A stretch of DNA of 64,000 nucleotides. It comes from Cryptomeria japonica (Eukaryota > Streptophyta > Pinopsida > Cupressales > Cupressaceae). The position numbers and the translations under genes were made by a program. The notes beneath the pieces were generated by a model that saw nothing but the letters and a program-made list of their open reading frames with translations, had not been told where the DNA came from and ran no database searches. How positions within the stretch are numbered: the first letter of the stretch is position 1; every line of letters starts with the position of its first letter. The stretch spans positions 650,226,468 through 650,290,467 of the forward strand of contig NC_081409.1 of assembly GCF_030272615.1 (NCBI RefSeq), written 5' to 3'. Positions 23,400 through 33,406 of the stretch are shown here, in pieces.

Positions 23400-24080
23400 C
23401 TCCATTTTGGCGCCTACCATCTTCCTTGGGTGGCATTTTGGTGATGAAGAGGAATTCATGATCTCGCTTATCTTTCCTTGACCCTCCTTGTTTGGCGCCC
23501 TCTATCATACTAGGGCCCAAATCCACCTAAGGGAAGGAATTCATTGTTATTTGATTCTTTCATGACCCCCCCCCCTTCCTAGCATTTTTCTTCCTTCCAG
23601 GGCGCAATTTTGTACTTGCCATGGAATTCAACATTTCCTCTATTTTCCAAGGCACCTTGAGTTTGGCGCCTTCCTCCAACCTAGGGCGCTATTTCACCCT
23701 TAGCATGGAATTCGCTCTTTTTCCATCTCGCCATGAACAACTCATTTTGATGCCCTTCCTTATCTCATGACGGAATTTCTTCATAGGGGAGGAATTCATG
23801 AGTGAGAGGATTTTCCTTCACTACCCCTCTTTAGCACCCTCCCTGAGTGTTGGGCGGATTTTTGATTGTGTGGAGGAATTCACTATTTTTTCTTACTTCC
23901 ATGACACTTCAAATTTGGTGCCCTCTTGAGTGCTTGGGTGGATTTTGGCCTTGAAGGAGGAATCTTTGATTTTTATCCTTTCTTCATGAATATGTCATTT
24001 CGGTGCCCTTCTCTGGCTTTAAGCGGATTTTGATCATGAAGAAGGAATTCATGATTTCTATGCTTCTTCCAGATCAGGCT
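23400..24080. repeat. degenerate ~80 bp tandem repeats in 5' LTR U3
   Basis: Same array as at 8740-9440: repeated TTTTGGCGCC, CTTGGGCGGATTTTG and GGAGGAATTCATGA blocks. Includes a C run at 23566-23574 that is longer than in the other copy. Confidence 0.75.
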
Positions 24081-24791
24081 ACCATATATGGATTTGATGT
24101 GATTTCCCAGACTTAGACAAGTTTCTCAAGCTTTCCACTTCAGGAATGGGCTTTCAACACTTAACCATTTTTTGACTCTCTCTGTTTGCTTTCTGGCTTT
24201 CCGGAATTAGACGTAATCGTGAATTCTTGGCCTTCATCACTTCACCTGAATGTTCCTGTCAAAAAATGAACTTCCAAAAATAGAAACCTTCAAATCATCA
24301 GTGTTAGATCCCTAGAAAAGGACACTGAATGACTTTCTATAAATAAAAACTTACTAAAAATAGAAATTACTTAAAATAGTAAGTTTGATTTTTGGCAAAA
24401 TGACGACATTTCGGGACTCAGTAAAATCCCTAAAATATAGGAACTTTCTAAAAATAAAAAGTTGCTCCATTTTGGCTCAAATTTATAGGGAGATTCCTTG
24501 AAGGGTCCTGATTCCATTTGTATGTTTAGTTTTTACAAAACCCTAACAAATTTCCCTAAAATCTAGGACTAAAGGCAGAAACCCTAAAATTGACGAAACA
24601 GGCCCTAGACTTCACCAGAATTACTCAAACGAAAAGCAAACTTAATAAATGTGACCCCTGAACACTTGCAGAGAAGAGGGATTGATGAGACTGCCACCAA
24701 ACCCCGCAAAAACAAAAACCAAATGACAAGGAGGGCCTAAAAGTAGCGGGTCCCCATCTAGGATGGGGTGATGTGTGATTAGGTCACAACA

Positions 24792-25770
24792 AGACTGTAT
24801 CTGACCTTCTATGTGCTTTAGCCTTTTAAGTGTCCTATCTTCAATGTATTCATGACTGGACTTTTTGTTTTGGCGTTGAGTATGTGCACTTTATTCTTTG
24901 TGTATGCTCTCTTTGGGATGTTGTCTCATTGGCTCTTTGTTACCTCAAACCTTTGATAAATGCACTATCATTGTCCTTAACGTTCTAGAACTCAAAACCC
25001 TTTATGACTATTCATGATCTTCGTTACTTGTTTAAATTGTCATTTCATATTAAAACCTTGGGTCTTTTCTCTTTCCAGCAGTTGTTTTTAGGTGTGGTCT
25101 TTTTATGACTACACTTAGGGCATTATTTCATTATCCTGTCACTATGGACTGCTTTGTTTTTTGACTACTATGACTTCATTCACTGATGTCCTTCCTACAA
25201 CATTTCTGTGTTCACATGCTGAGTATTATCTTTACAACATTTTTATGATTGTAATATAAGAATTATTGCTTGATCACTCTTGATACTGTGGTTCCATTGA
25301 GCATAAATTTGTTATTTATAATAGTGAACTCAACAATTCAGTGCAATGAATGATAAGTTTCATCTTGATTGAGCTACCATGTTAGAAATGATCCTTTGAT
25401 CTATTAAAACACAAAATGGCAACATGCTGGGCTCAACCCTTGTGGGAGCCTCATTTTACTGCACATGATGTGATATTTGACATACCAATGTAAACTATAA
25501 AGTATTCCTATAAGGAATATCATACTTGTACCTGCACAGTGAATAAACATATATTAGATAAAATAATGAAGTTTACATTTATTCATGCTTTCCTCTCTTA
25601 TTCATGTAATGAATGTGTACCTGACCCGATGTATTGTGAGCGCGAACTATGGATATCAACACATGAAAATACAACCCCTAAAGGGAATAGTTATACATTA
25701 GATAAAAAGAGAGAGGGAAAAAGCCATCCTTGCCCCCCAAGCAAGAGAACAAGGAGAAAAACTACACGTT
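24792..25770. other. unassigned stretch between gypsy LTR and copia remnant
   Basis: About 1 kb without a recognisable gene, LTR end or tandem repeat. Short ORFs only. It carries no copia or gypsy protein motif in any frame that I could see. Confidence 0.5.
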
Positions 25771-26013
25771 ATATACTGTAATAATTCTAGTGCTATTAAC
25801 ATGTCAAAGAATCAAGTGCAACATTCAAAGACTAAACATGTGTCAATCAAATATCATTACTTAAGAGAGCAAGTCAGTGAAGAGAAGGTGAAGTTGGAGT
25901 ATGTATCTACAAACGAATAAATAGTTGATATTTTCACTAAACCTGTGCCTACAGATACATTTCTCTATTTGAGAAACAAGTTAGGGGTATCCACCCCTTC
26001 TGATGAGAACTAG
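25771..26013 (+). pseudogene. copia RNase H C-terminal fragment
   Basis: Reads NNSSAINMSKN, HSKTKHVSIKYHYLREQV and VDIFTKPVPTDTF, the end of copia RNase H, with one in-frame TAA (25918-25920) and a TAG terminator at 26011-26013. The catalytic Asp before NSSA is Asn here. Confidence 0.88.
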
Positions 26014-26131
26014 ATGCATTGAGTTGCATTGATTCGGTGGATTTAAGAGACTTATCCTTTTATCTGGATTGGTGTGTTGGTGTTGCTCCTCTGGTGGAGT
26101 AGTCTGGTTATGTATTTTTTGGGGAGAGAGA

Positions 26132-26892
26132 TGTTAGATTCAATGACAGTCCCAAAGACACTGAGAGGGGGGGGGGGGGGGGGTGAATCAATGTCTTACC
26201 GGTTAGTAAAATATTTCAACTTATTAATAGCAATAAACATAAATAATAAAGACAACATAGAAACACACTATAACACAAAATATTTAACGAGGAACCCGGT
26301 GTGGGAAAAACCTTAGTGGGATGTGTGACCCACAATATTTACTTACTGGCCAATGAATAAATACTACTTACAATGAGGGGCCTGTACATGCAGGAAGGCC
26401 AACTACCTAGAGCTCACTGCTCAATCACAAAATAAGAGTCACGCTGACTACAAAATGGATTAACAAATCCAATACAATGTACTGCTCAGAACAACATCTC
26501 ATATGCCAGGTTCGATACCGGTTTAAGCTCAGACAATAACAAAAACATTCGTTATCAACTATATCACCTTATACAAAATTGCCTTATACCTCTTATACAT
26601 CTCCATACCATATATAAAATGACCTATAAGATCTCATACATATATGAGTCTATTACAATGTACCATGTCGGCTTACAAAAGATATTTATATTAAAATATC
26701 ATAAACAAAATTTTATTCCATGTCGGCCTGAGTGTCGATATGGATTGTTGCCGATGCCGGTGAAGTGCCTACCGGTGTATGTGGAAATCTATTGCTGGTG
26801 TCGGTATCTGTCGGTTGGTTGCCAGATGGTTGCCAGTTGGTTAACATCAATGACAACATCAACTATTCTCATAAGAGTGTAGAATGCCAACA
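26132..26892 (-). repeat. 3' LTR of the non-autonomous element (761 bp)
   Basis: On + TGTTAGATTC...ATGCCAACA. Contains a run of 17 G at 26167-26183 in the GAGAGGGG...TGAATCA signature, where the other LTR has only 5. About 40 bp present in the 5' LTR (near 32495-32540) are missing here. Confidence 0.93.
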
Positions 26893-26906
26893 ATCTCCCC
26901 CTTTGG
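26893..26906 (-). promoter_or_regulatory. polypurine tract
   Basis: Minus strand CCAAAGGGGGAGAT directly before the 3' LTR. Confidence 0.88.
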
Positions 26907-27182
26907 AATTGATGGCAACACTCATGAAAAAAATTTAAAACTGTTTCCAAAAACTGAAGTCCAAAAAGATGTGCTCCCCCTAAGCAAGTGATCTCTATAC
27001 AAGCATTTTTCTCTCCACTACTCCCCCTTTGACATTAATGACAAAGGTTGTCAAAAATAATCAAACGAGTTCAAAGATTTCACCTTAAAGTCTGTAACCG
27101 GTTGGTTACAATTTGAAAGATATCTGTCAAAACTAAATTCAGATTGCATAAACCTTTTGCTATCATTCAAAGTTATCTCAGT

Positions 27183-30100
27183 CTATTGGATCATTTCGGT
27201 GAGATAATGCATGTGTTCCTCCGGTGATCGCTCTCCTTGAACTAATGCCTTAGATATTTCAATTCTCTGAGTGATAAGATTGTCCAAAGTAGGACCAAGT
27301 TTATCTTTAAGTTCCCGGGCATTTGACCTTATCCTTGCCTTCTCTTTCTCAAGTTTTTCTAATTTCTCCTCAAAAGCTGCCATTTCTTGCTCAGAAACTG
27401 ATATATGTCCGGATGAACCAATTATATTATCTACTATGTCATCAATTTCTTTCTGTGTTTTTCTTATCTCCTCATCATCCGTTGTCAAAGGTGAGGTTTG
27501 CATGTTTCCCTATATAGCTCCTTCTACTCCAAAATTGTAGAGTTAATACCAGTAATAATGTATTTACATGATCACTACATTTCTTTATAGTGTCTTTAAA
27601 GAATGTGTTTTTCTCTTTTTCAACTCTCTCCTTAATTGTGTCCTCCTTCACCTTATCAATAGTTATTACATTATCAGTAATAAATTTGGACAACGTATCC
27701 AATTTACCCAAAGAATCAATAATGTGATCTATTTTACAATTTAGTGCAATCATCTTAAGAATGGGTAGTATGTTATCAATTGCCTTATAGGTCAATGCAT
27801 TGCAATCCGCTATCTTTATAATTGAATCCAAAAGTACTCCTGTAACATTGGTAGGTCTGAATTCACCTGTAGATGTGCCGGATGTCTAACCAATCATTTT
27901 TATTACCTCTTTGCTTCCATCAGATGTGTTCATTTTGCTTATATTTTCTTCTGGTGGATCAGTCTATGTTTGAATCTCAACCTTTAAGGGTTTCTCAGAC
28001 TGTTCCAATGTTTCTATGATTGTCAGTTTCTTTGTCTCTGTGTGCACCTCTGCCTCTATTTGTTTCTTTGCCGGTATCTCTCTCTCTAATGGCCCTGTGC
28101 TAGTACTTTTATCTTCAGTAGGTTTTTTAGTTTGTGTCGGTTGCTCTGTTTCTGTTGATGTCTCAGTTTCAACAGTTTGTACCAGTTCCTCTGCTATGTT
28201 GCTATTGTCAACATTGTCTGACTTAACTTCAGAGGTTTCCTTATCCACAACAATGTTTACCTATTGAGTATCCACATTCATTGTAAAAATTATCTCTGAC
28301 TCTGGATTAGTATCATCATGTCTTATTCCTTCAGTGTCAATAGCCGGTGGATCTTCTGAGTGTACCGGTGCAGTATCCAAGGGTGGCGGCGGAAGATTGT
28401 CAATAATCTTAATGTTTGGAACACCACCAATTTTTCCTTTACCTTTGTCCTTTTGATAAACCTTAAATGTCTTCTTGGGTCTCCTCTTTTCCTCTTGTTT
28501 TCCTTTTTCTATAAAGAATATATCCCAATTATTCGTTGTTTCTGCTGCAATTTCCTTCACTCTTCCTGCCATCAGGCTCACTTGCCGGTGTCCACTAGCA
28601 AATACTGATCAGTTAGCCTCAGAAATAAGTTCATCTATTTCTTCTTTGGAGTTAACCAGATGAACTGCCAAGAGTGCTTCCACTTTTAGTTTCTTATCCA
28701 ATTCCATCACTGATAGCCTTTTAGCTTCTAGTCTCATGTAGAGATCATTTGGTAGCTCATCAACAACTTCAATCAAAACTTTCTTCTGAATGTCTAAATG
28801 AAAAATAATACTTTCTTCAATAGTGTTTTTGTCAGTATCATTTGAAGAAGTATACCATTTATTCACATTAGATAAATTACCTTCCTCTATTATTTCATTC
28901 AGTAAATCATTCAATGAAGGGGTAACCGATGTCTGTTTTCTCTTTGAAGTAAGCTTCTTCTTGGGTTCCCTAACTACTTGTTGTTTCTTCCTTAATGTTC
29001 TTGTTTTCTTCGGAGTAGGACAAGGTACCAGTGAGGCTTTCCTTTTCCTTTCCACTCTTTTGAACTCAACAACCTTCCCACTATCACTGTTAGAAGATGT
29101 GTCAACCGGTGAAATATGTGCCTCCGGTTCAAGTCCTTCAAGCTCACTAGCCGATATGCCACTAAGGTTCATCACATTTTCTTTGACTCCTTGTGCTTTC
29201 TTAGATGCATCCCTAATGAATTTGTCTCTTTTCTTCTTATTTTTCTCCATTGACACTTTACTAGCTATGGTTTCAGCACTTCCAAATATTTCCTCAGATG
29301 GTTCTCTAGGTGCTTCAAGCAGTGCTTTTGCATACGTTTCCAGAACATGTAGATCAACCTCATAACCCATTTCAATAACCAAAATAGTTCTAGGGCTTAC
29401 TGCTTCCATCCAGGTTTCATCTCTTTTAATGAGAAAACAGATTTGCTTGTCATATTTCTCAACTATGCTCTAAGAATCCTTTCCCTAGCTCTCATCTTAG
29501 ATTGGAAAGTTTTAAAGTACTCTGTTATGTTGTTATCTCTATCAGTTCCCATGCCGGTAAAAGCCTCCTATAGTTGTTTTCCAACCGGTGTGTCATAACC
29601 AAAGTCTTTGTGTCATGTACCAGGGATCTCTTTGGTGAAATATAACATCAAACATACCAGAACATTTCCAAAGCGGAAAGTAACCTTTTTGTCTCCCTTA
29701 ATCTTTTTCAGGTTATCAATAAGCTCATCTTTTAACCATTCACACACATCTATCTTAGCATTGTTATTTATCATTTCATGTGCACTATAAATACAAAGAC
29801 TGAAAACAGAATTGAGTCTGTTAGCATGTGTGGCTTTGTATCCAAGGACCATACTTACATATCTCACATTAATGTCCTTAATGTCATTAACTCTAAGTGA
29901 TCTATTGTCAGATGTTGCTCTGGTTAGGCTTGTCACCATTTTGTTGGGAATCTTCTTTGTCTTATCAGGTCTACTATTGGTTGAGGGTAAACCAGTAACT
30001 GCCCTAATTGCTTGTCGGGTTCTCTTACAAACAAAATCCAACCATAAGAATTCTCCATGTGCTCTACTCAATATTGTTGGTGTGAATAATTATTCATCTT

Positions 30101-30930
30101 GGATATTATTACACCTTACTTAAGTTTACTTAGGAAATGCATTTCATAGTAGTTTGGGTATGAGACACTTGGGTGTTTGTGCCACATTGGGATAGTCTGT
30201 GTAGGAGAATTTCCACCTTTTATGGTGTTGATCTTGTTACTACTCTATCATATCCACTTATTGTGGAGTGATAATTCTACCTTCGGTGGGTGATCCACCT
30301 CATGTGGAATATTTTATTGTTTCTCCTACCTACCCACACCTATTTCCTATCTACCATTGTTTCTTATTGAGCCACATGTCATGTTTGTGTGCTAACATAT
30401 CCATATAGCCTTGCCTATAAAAGTAGACTCATCTACATTGTTTGTACAGACAACTATTGAACATCTTGCAATGATCCAGTTGATCAGTATTTTCATCTTG
30501 ATAGAATACAGTTTATTACTATCATCTATTTTGTCTCTCTTATTTGTGTTTTCCATTGCCTCTAGATCTTGGCAAAATGTCACAAATACAATCCTTACTA
30601 CTTCCTCTGGAAATTGTGGGATATTCAGTATCCCCACAAAACCTAAAGTTTCCACAATCTTATGTTCGGGTTTAAGAATTCCATGTTCATCACAAATGAC
30701 CTTGTTAAACATTTTCATTAACTCCTCAGATGCTAGGTCTTCTATATTGGAATGTATGTAAATCCTAGGGTCTTCTGCAAATGCTACACCCTTAGGTATT
30801 TTTGAAAAAGCTCCTACAGAGTCGTCTTGCTTCACAATCTCGAGAATTATTTTGAATACGGGACTAGGGAATTTCACATTCGCTACAATGGTAGGGTTTA
30901 GAAAAAATTCAAGAACAAAAGATGAAGCCG
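27183..30930 (-). pseudogene. long ORF of unknown function in the non-autonomous element
   Basis: About 1000 codons on the minus strand, no ATG certain (the open frame begins near 30950). N-part: FPSPVFKIILEIVKQ, EDPRIYI, ILNIPQFPEEVVRI (30877-30530); then, after a solo LTR insertion, WLDFVCKRTRQAI and EMINNNAKIDVCEWLKDELIDNL (30071-29613); frameshift near 29610; NLS-like basic region KRKASLVPCPTPKKTRTL / KKKLTSKRK (about 29050-28930); proline/glutamate/threonine-rich stretch (28581-27964); coiled-coil end (27503-27183). Stops near 28610, 28263, 27964 and 27890. Removing the inserted LTR plus one 5 bp target copy brings the two N-terminal segments into one frame. No enzyme motif seen. Resembles the ORF in the gypsy LTR in layout. 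Confidence 0.68.
30075..30524 (+). repeat. solo LTR inserted in the unknown ORF
   Basis: Starts TGTTGGTG and ends CTATCA, 450 bp. A TATAAA at 30412-30417 lies two-thirds along, where a + strand LTR would have its promoter. Flanks AATAT (30070-30074) and TCTAT (30525-30529) match at 3 of 5 bases, so the target duplication is weak. Support comes from the host frame: with 455 bp taken out, the ORF pieces on both sides are in phase. No internal region or second LTR, so solo. Confidence 0.68.
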
Positions 30931-31275
30931 CCGTTATGAAAAATATCTCTTATCCGGATGTTTACTGAATGCTTGAAAAACACTTCTCAGATTTGCCTTG
31001 AAAACCTTCGCTCAATTTCGCGCTCACAGAAAGTTTGAATGCTCAGTGAATTTGAAATGAGGGTTTCCCGAGTGCTTTATAGCCAAAAAGTGTTCTCCAA
31101 AACATCATTAAATGCTCGCTGGTTAAGTGAAAACTTAACACACCTGCCCGTAAAGAAGAAATGTATCTTCTCACCATCAACTGAGGGTAGAATGCATGTT
31201 TTTCAATTCGTTGCCATACCCTCAAGGGATTATTCTTCAGTTAGATGAAGAATCTCCTATCGGTGGAGGATTACT

Positions 31276-32339
31276 CTATTTTACAGGTGAAGATATTGTT
31301 TCATCGGTTCTCTTATCTCTTTTCTTAATCCACTGTTTAGAAAATTCTTGATTTACTTCTACTACCTTTTTTTTTCCCTTCAAGCTTGATCTCATATTGT
31401 TTGCCAGTGCATTCTTGCTTCTACAGAATTTTGCAATATGTCCAGTCTTGTGACAAGAATAACAAGTTACATTATTCCTCGGAATAGCCTTTCCATATCC
31501 TTGACTAGTTTTTGATCTGCATTGATTAGATAAATGTCCAAATCTTCCACAAACATAGCATTTCACATTCATTCTGCAGTTTTCTGAATTATGACCAACT
31601 TTGTTGCATTTGGAACATTGACCGGTGGGTGAGTTCATATTCTGATTATTTCTAAATCTACACTGATTTGCTCTATGACCATATTTGTTGTAATTGAAAC
31701 ATTTGCCATTAAATTTATAAGCATTAGGTTGTCTTACCAGTTTATTTTGATTTTGATTGTTTGCAGTACCAGAACTCTCTCCAACTTCAAATTCAAGTCC
31801 ATTAGTATCTCCATTAGGCTTCTAACTTTTCAGCATGTCATCAAGCTCCTCTAAACTTTTATTGAATTTGTCTTTGTGTTTATTTGCAGTAGCCAACTCA
31901 TTTTCCAGAATTCCAATTTGTCTCATAAGCTTAGTTTTATCATGTTGCATGTGAATCAGATCTGTCTTTGACATATCATTTTCATTACTAAGTCTTAGAT
32001 TTTCTTTTCCAGCATCATTAAGTCTCCTAGTCAAGTCTTTTTACTGTCTTCAATATCTTTACATAACCTCATAGTCATATATTGCATTTCATTCTTCATA
32101 TTACTGTTTTCTTGTCACAACTTGTTTGTAATGTCTCTAAGAGTTTCTTTTTTATCGTCATCATTTTGTATCTTCTCATGAAGTTCTTTTCTTTTATTTT
32201 GTGCTATAGCAAAGTTCTCTTGAAGTCCTTTAATGAATTCCTGTGCAATCCTCAAATCATCTTCAAGTTTGATATTCTTCAATTTCTCTAGATCAAAATC
32301 TTCAAGAGCTCCTTCCAACTATTTTCTTAAGTTCTCCAT
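31276..32339 (-). pseudogene. gag-like ORF: coiled coil plus CCHC zinc knuckles
   Basis: ATG at 32339, 58 bp after the primer site. The N-half is strongly helical and charged (LEDDLRIAQEFIKGLQENF; LMRQIGILENELATANKHKDK), likely coiled coil; one stop after MENLRK and a frameshift near 32080. The C-half has three intact zinc knuckles of CX2CX4HX4C form (CSKCNKVGHNSENC, CYVCGRFGHLSNQC, CYSCHKTGHIAKFC; 31620-31425) preceded by a degenerate one (CFNYNKYGHRANQC, second Cys lost). The usual copia gag domain is absent. Ends at a stop at 31276. RNA binding and particle assembly are the inferred roles. Confidence 0.8.
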
Positions 32340-32396
32340 CTGTACCGGTGTCAGAATCTTCCTCAAGTTGTTAGGCTTTTGAAAATAGAGGACCAG

Positions 32397-32408
32397 GCTC
32401 TGATACCA
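32397..32408 (-). promoter_or_regulatory. primer binding site (tRNA-iMet type)
   Basis: Minus strand TGGTATCAGAGC, two bases after the 5' LTR end TCTAACA. Confidence 0.9.
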
Positions 32409-32410
32409 AT

Positions 32411-33204
32411 TGTTAGATTCAATGATAATCCCAAAGACACTAAGAGAGGGGGTGAATCAGTATCTTACCGGTTAGCAGAATTTTTAAACTTATTAATAAC
32501 TTTGCATCCCAAAATAGTGTATCGATAAATAAGAATTATTGCAATAAACAGAAATAATAGAGACAGCATAGAAACACACCATAACACAAGATATTTAATG
32601 AGAAAACCTGGTGTGAGAAAAACCTCGCTGAGATTTGTGACTCACAATATTTACTCATTGGCCAATGAATAAATACTACTTACAATGAGGGGCCTGTACA
32701 TGCAGGGAGGCCAACTGCCTAGAGCTCACTGCTCAATTACAAAATAGGAGTCACACTGACTACAAAATGGATTAACAAATTTAATACAATATACTGCTAA
32801 AAAAAACATCTCATATGTCAAGTTCAGTACCGATTTAAGCTCAGACAATAACAAAAACCTTCGCTGTCAACTATATCACCTTATACAAAATTGCCTTATA
32901 CCTCTTATCCATCTCCATAGCATATATAAAATGACCTATAAGATCTCATACATATATGAATCTATTACAATGTACCATGTAGGCTTACAAAAAATATTTA
33001 TATTAAAATACAATAAACAAAAGTTTATTCCATGTCAGCCTGAGTGTCGGTATGCATTGCTGCCAATGTCGATGAGGTGCCTGCCAGTGTATGTGGAAAT
33101 CTATTGCCGGTGCCGGTATCTGTCGGTTGGTTGCCAAATGGTTGTCAGTTGGTTGCCATCAATGACAACATCAACTATTCTCATAAGAGTGTAGAATGCC
33201 AACA
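32411..33204 (-). repeat. 5' LTR of the non-autonomous element (794 bp)
   Basis: Closely similar to 26132-26892 with substitutions and a few indels. On + TGTTAGATTC...ATGCCAACA. Minus-strand TATA-like TTTATATATG lies near 32920-32930. Followed by AGAGA, the right copy of the target duplication. Confidence 0.93.
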
Positions 33205-33406
33205 AGAGATTCATGTTTCTATTTTGGGGAGAGAGTTAGGTTATCTATTTTGAGATCTTTGGCATTGCTATCAAAGGGGGGAGAAATCATGTGAAATTTT
33301 TTTTTATATGTTCTAATCTTAGGGGGAGTTTGCTGGTGATATCTTCTTTCTTTGTAATGATTGTTTTTCACATTCATATGTTACCATCAATGCCAAAGGG
33401 GGAGAT
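33205..33406 (+). other. continuation of copia 3' untranslated region with polypurine tract
   Basis: Resumes after the nested element with GGGGAGAGAG blocks and a tract CCAAAGGGGGAGAT at 33393-33406, directly before LTR start TGTTGGAT. Confidence 0.82.

Larger units (their letters stand above)
7213..24791 (-). mobile_element. giant Ty3/gypsy LTR retrotransposon, Tat/Ogre-like
   Basis: Minus strand, 5' LTR 24791-18383, primer-site-like TTGGCGCTAGAAGG at 18380-18362, gag, protease, extra RNase H, RT-RNase H, integrase (pol stop at 10964), about 820 bp untranslated, and a 3' LTR from 10139 that is colinear with the 5' LTR until it is cut at 7213. RT before integrase marks gypsy. The second, archaeal-type RNase H, the size (over 17.5 kb) and the very long LTR point to the Tat/Ogre group (inference). 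Stops and frameshifts are everywhere, so it is dead. One caution: no clear polypurine tract precedes 10139. Confidence 0.82.
18383..24791 (-). repeat. 5' LTR of giant gypsy element (6.4 kb, contains an ORF)
   Basis: On the minus strand it starts TGTTGTGACC at 24791 and ends ACGTGAACA at 18383, next to the primer site, giving TGTT...AACA ends. The start is fixed by the colinear 3' LTR (10139 leftwards). The distal half (21826-18383) has no second copy in the window, so LTR membership there rests on the primer site and on the absence of any other LTR start between pol and 10139. It carries the repeat array, a TATA box and long ORF, then a second TATA box (19181-19190). Flank to the right is AGACT; the other target copy is outside. 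Confidence 0.72.
26132..33204 (-). mobile_element. complete non-autonomous copia-type LTR element with gag-like and unknown ORFs
   Basis: LTRs at 33204-32411 (5') and 26892-26132 (3'), both TGTTGGCA/C...TCTAACA type, flanked by AGAGA at 26127-26131 and 33205-33209. Primer site TGGTATCAGAGC at 32408-32397 and polypurine tract at 26906-26893. Inside there is no protease, integrase, RT or RNase H. Instead: a coiled-coil plus CCHC zinc-knuckle ORF (32339-31276) and a long ORF of unknown function (about 30930-27183), the latter interrupted by a solo LTR (30075-30524). Its mobility would depend on proteins of another element; the matching primer site, polypurine tract and LTR module suggest the copia elements of this window (inference). 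Confidence 0.85.

Noticed and set aside
28823-29365. 180 codon + strand frame
   Set aside because: Antisense shadow of the long minus-strand ORF, with codon use and stops explained by that ORF.
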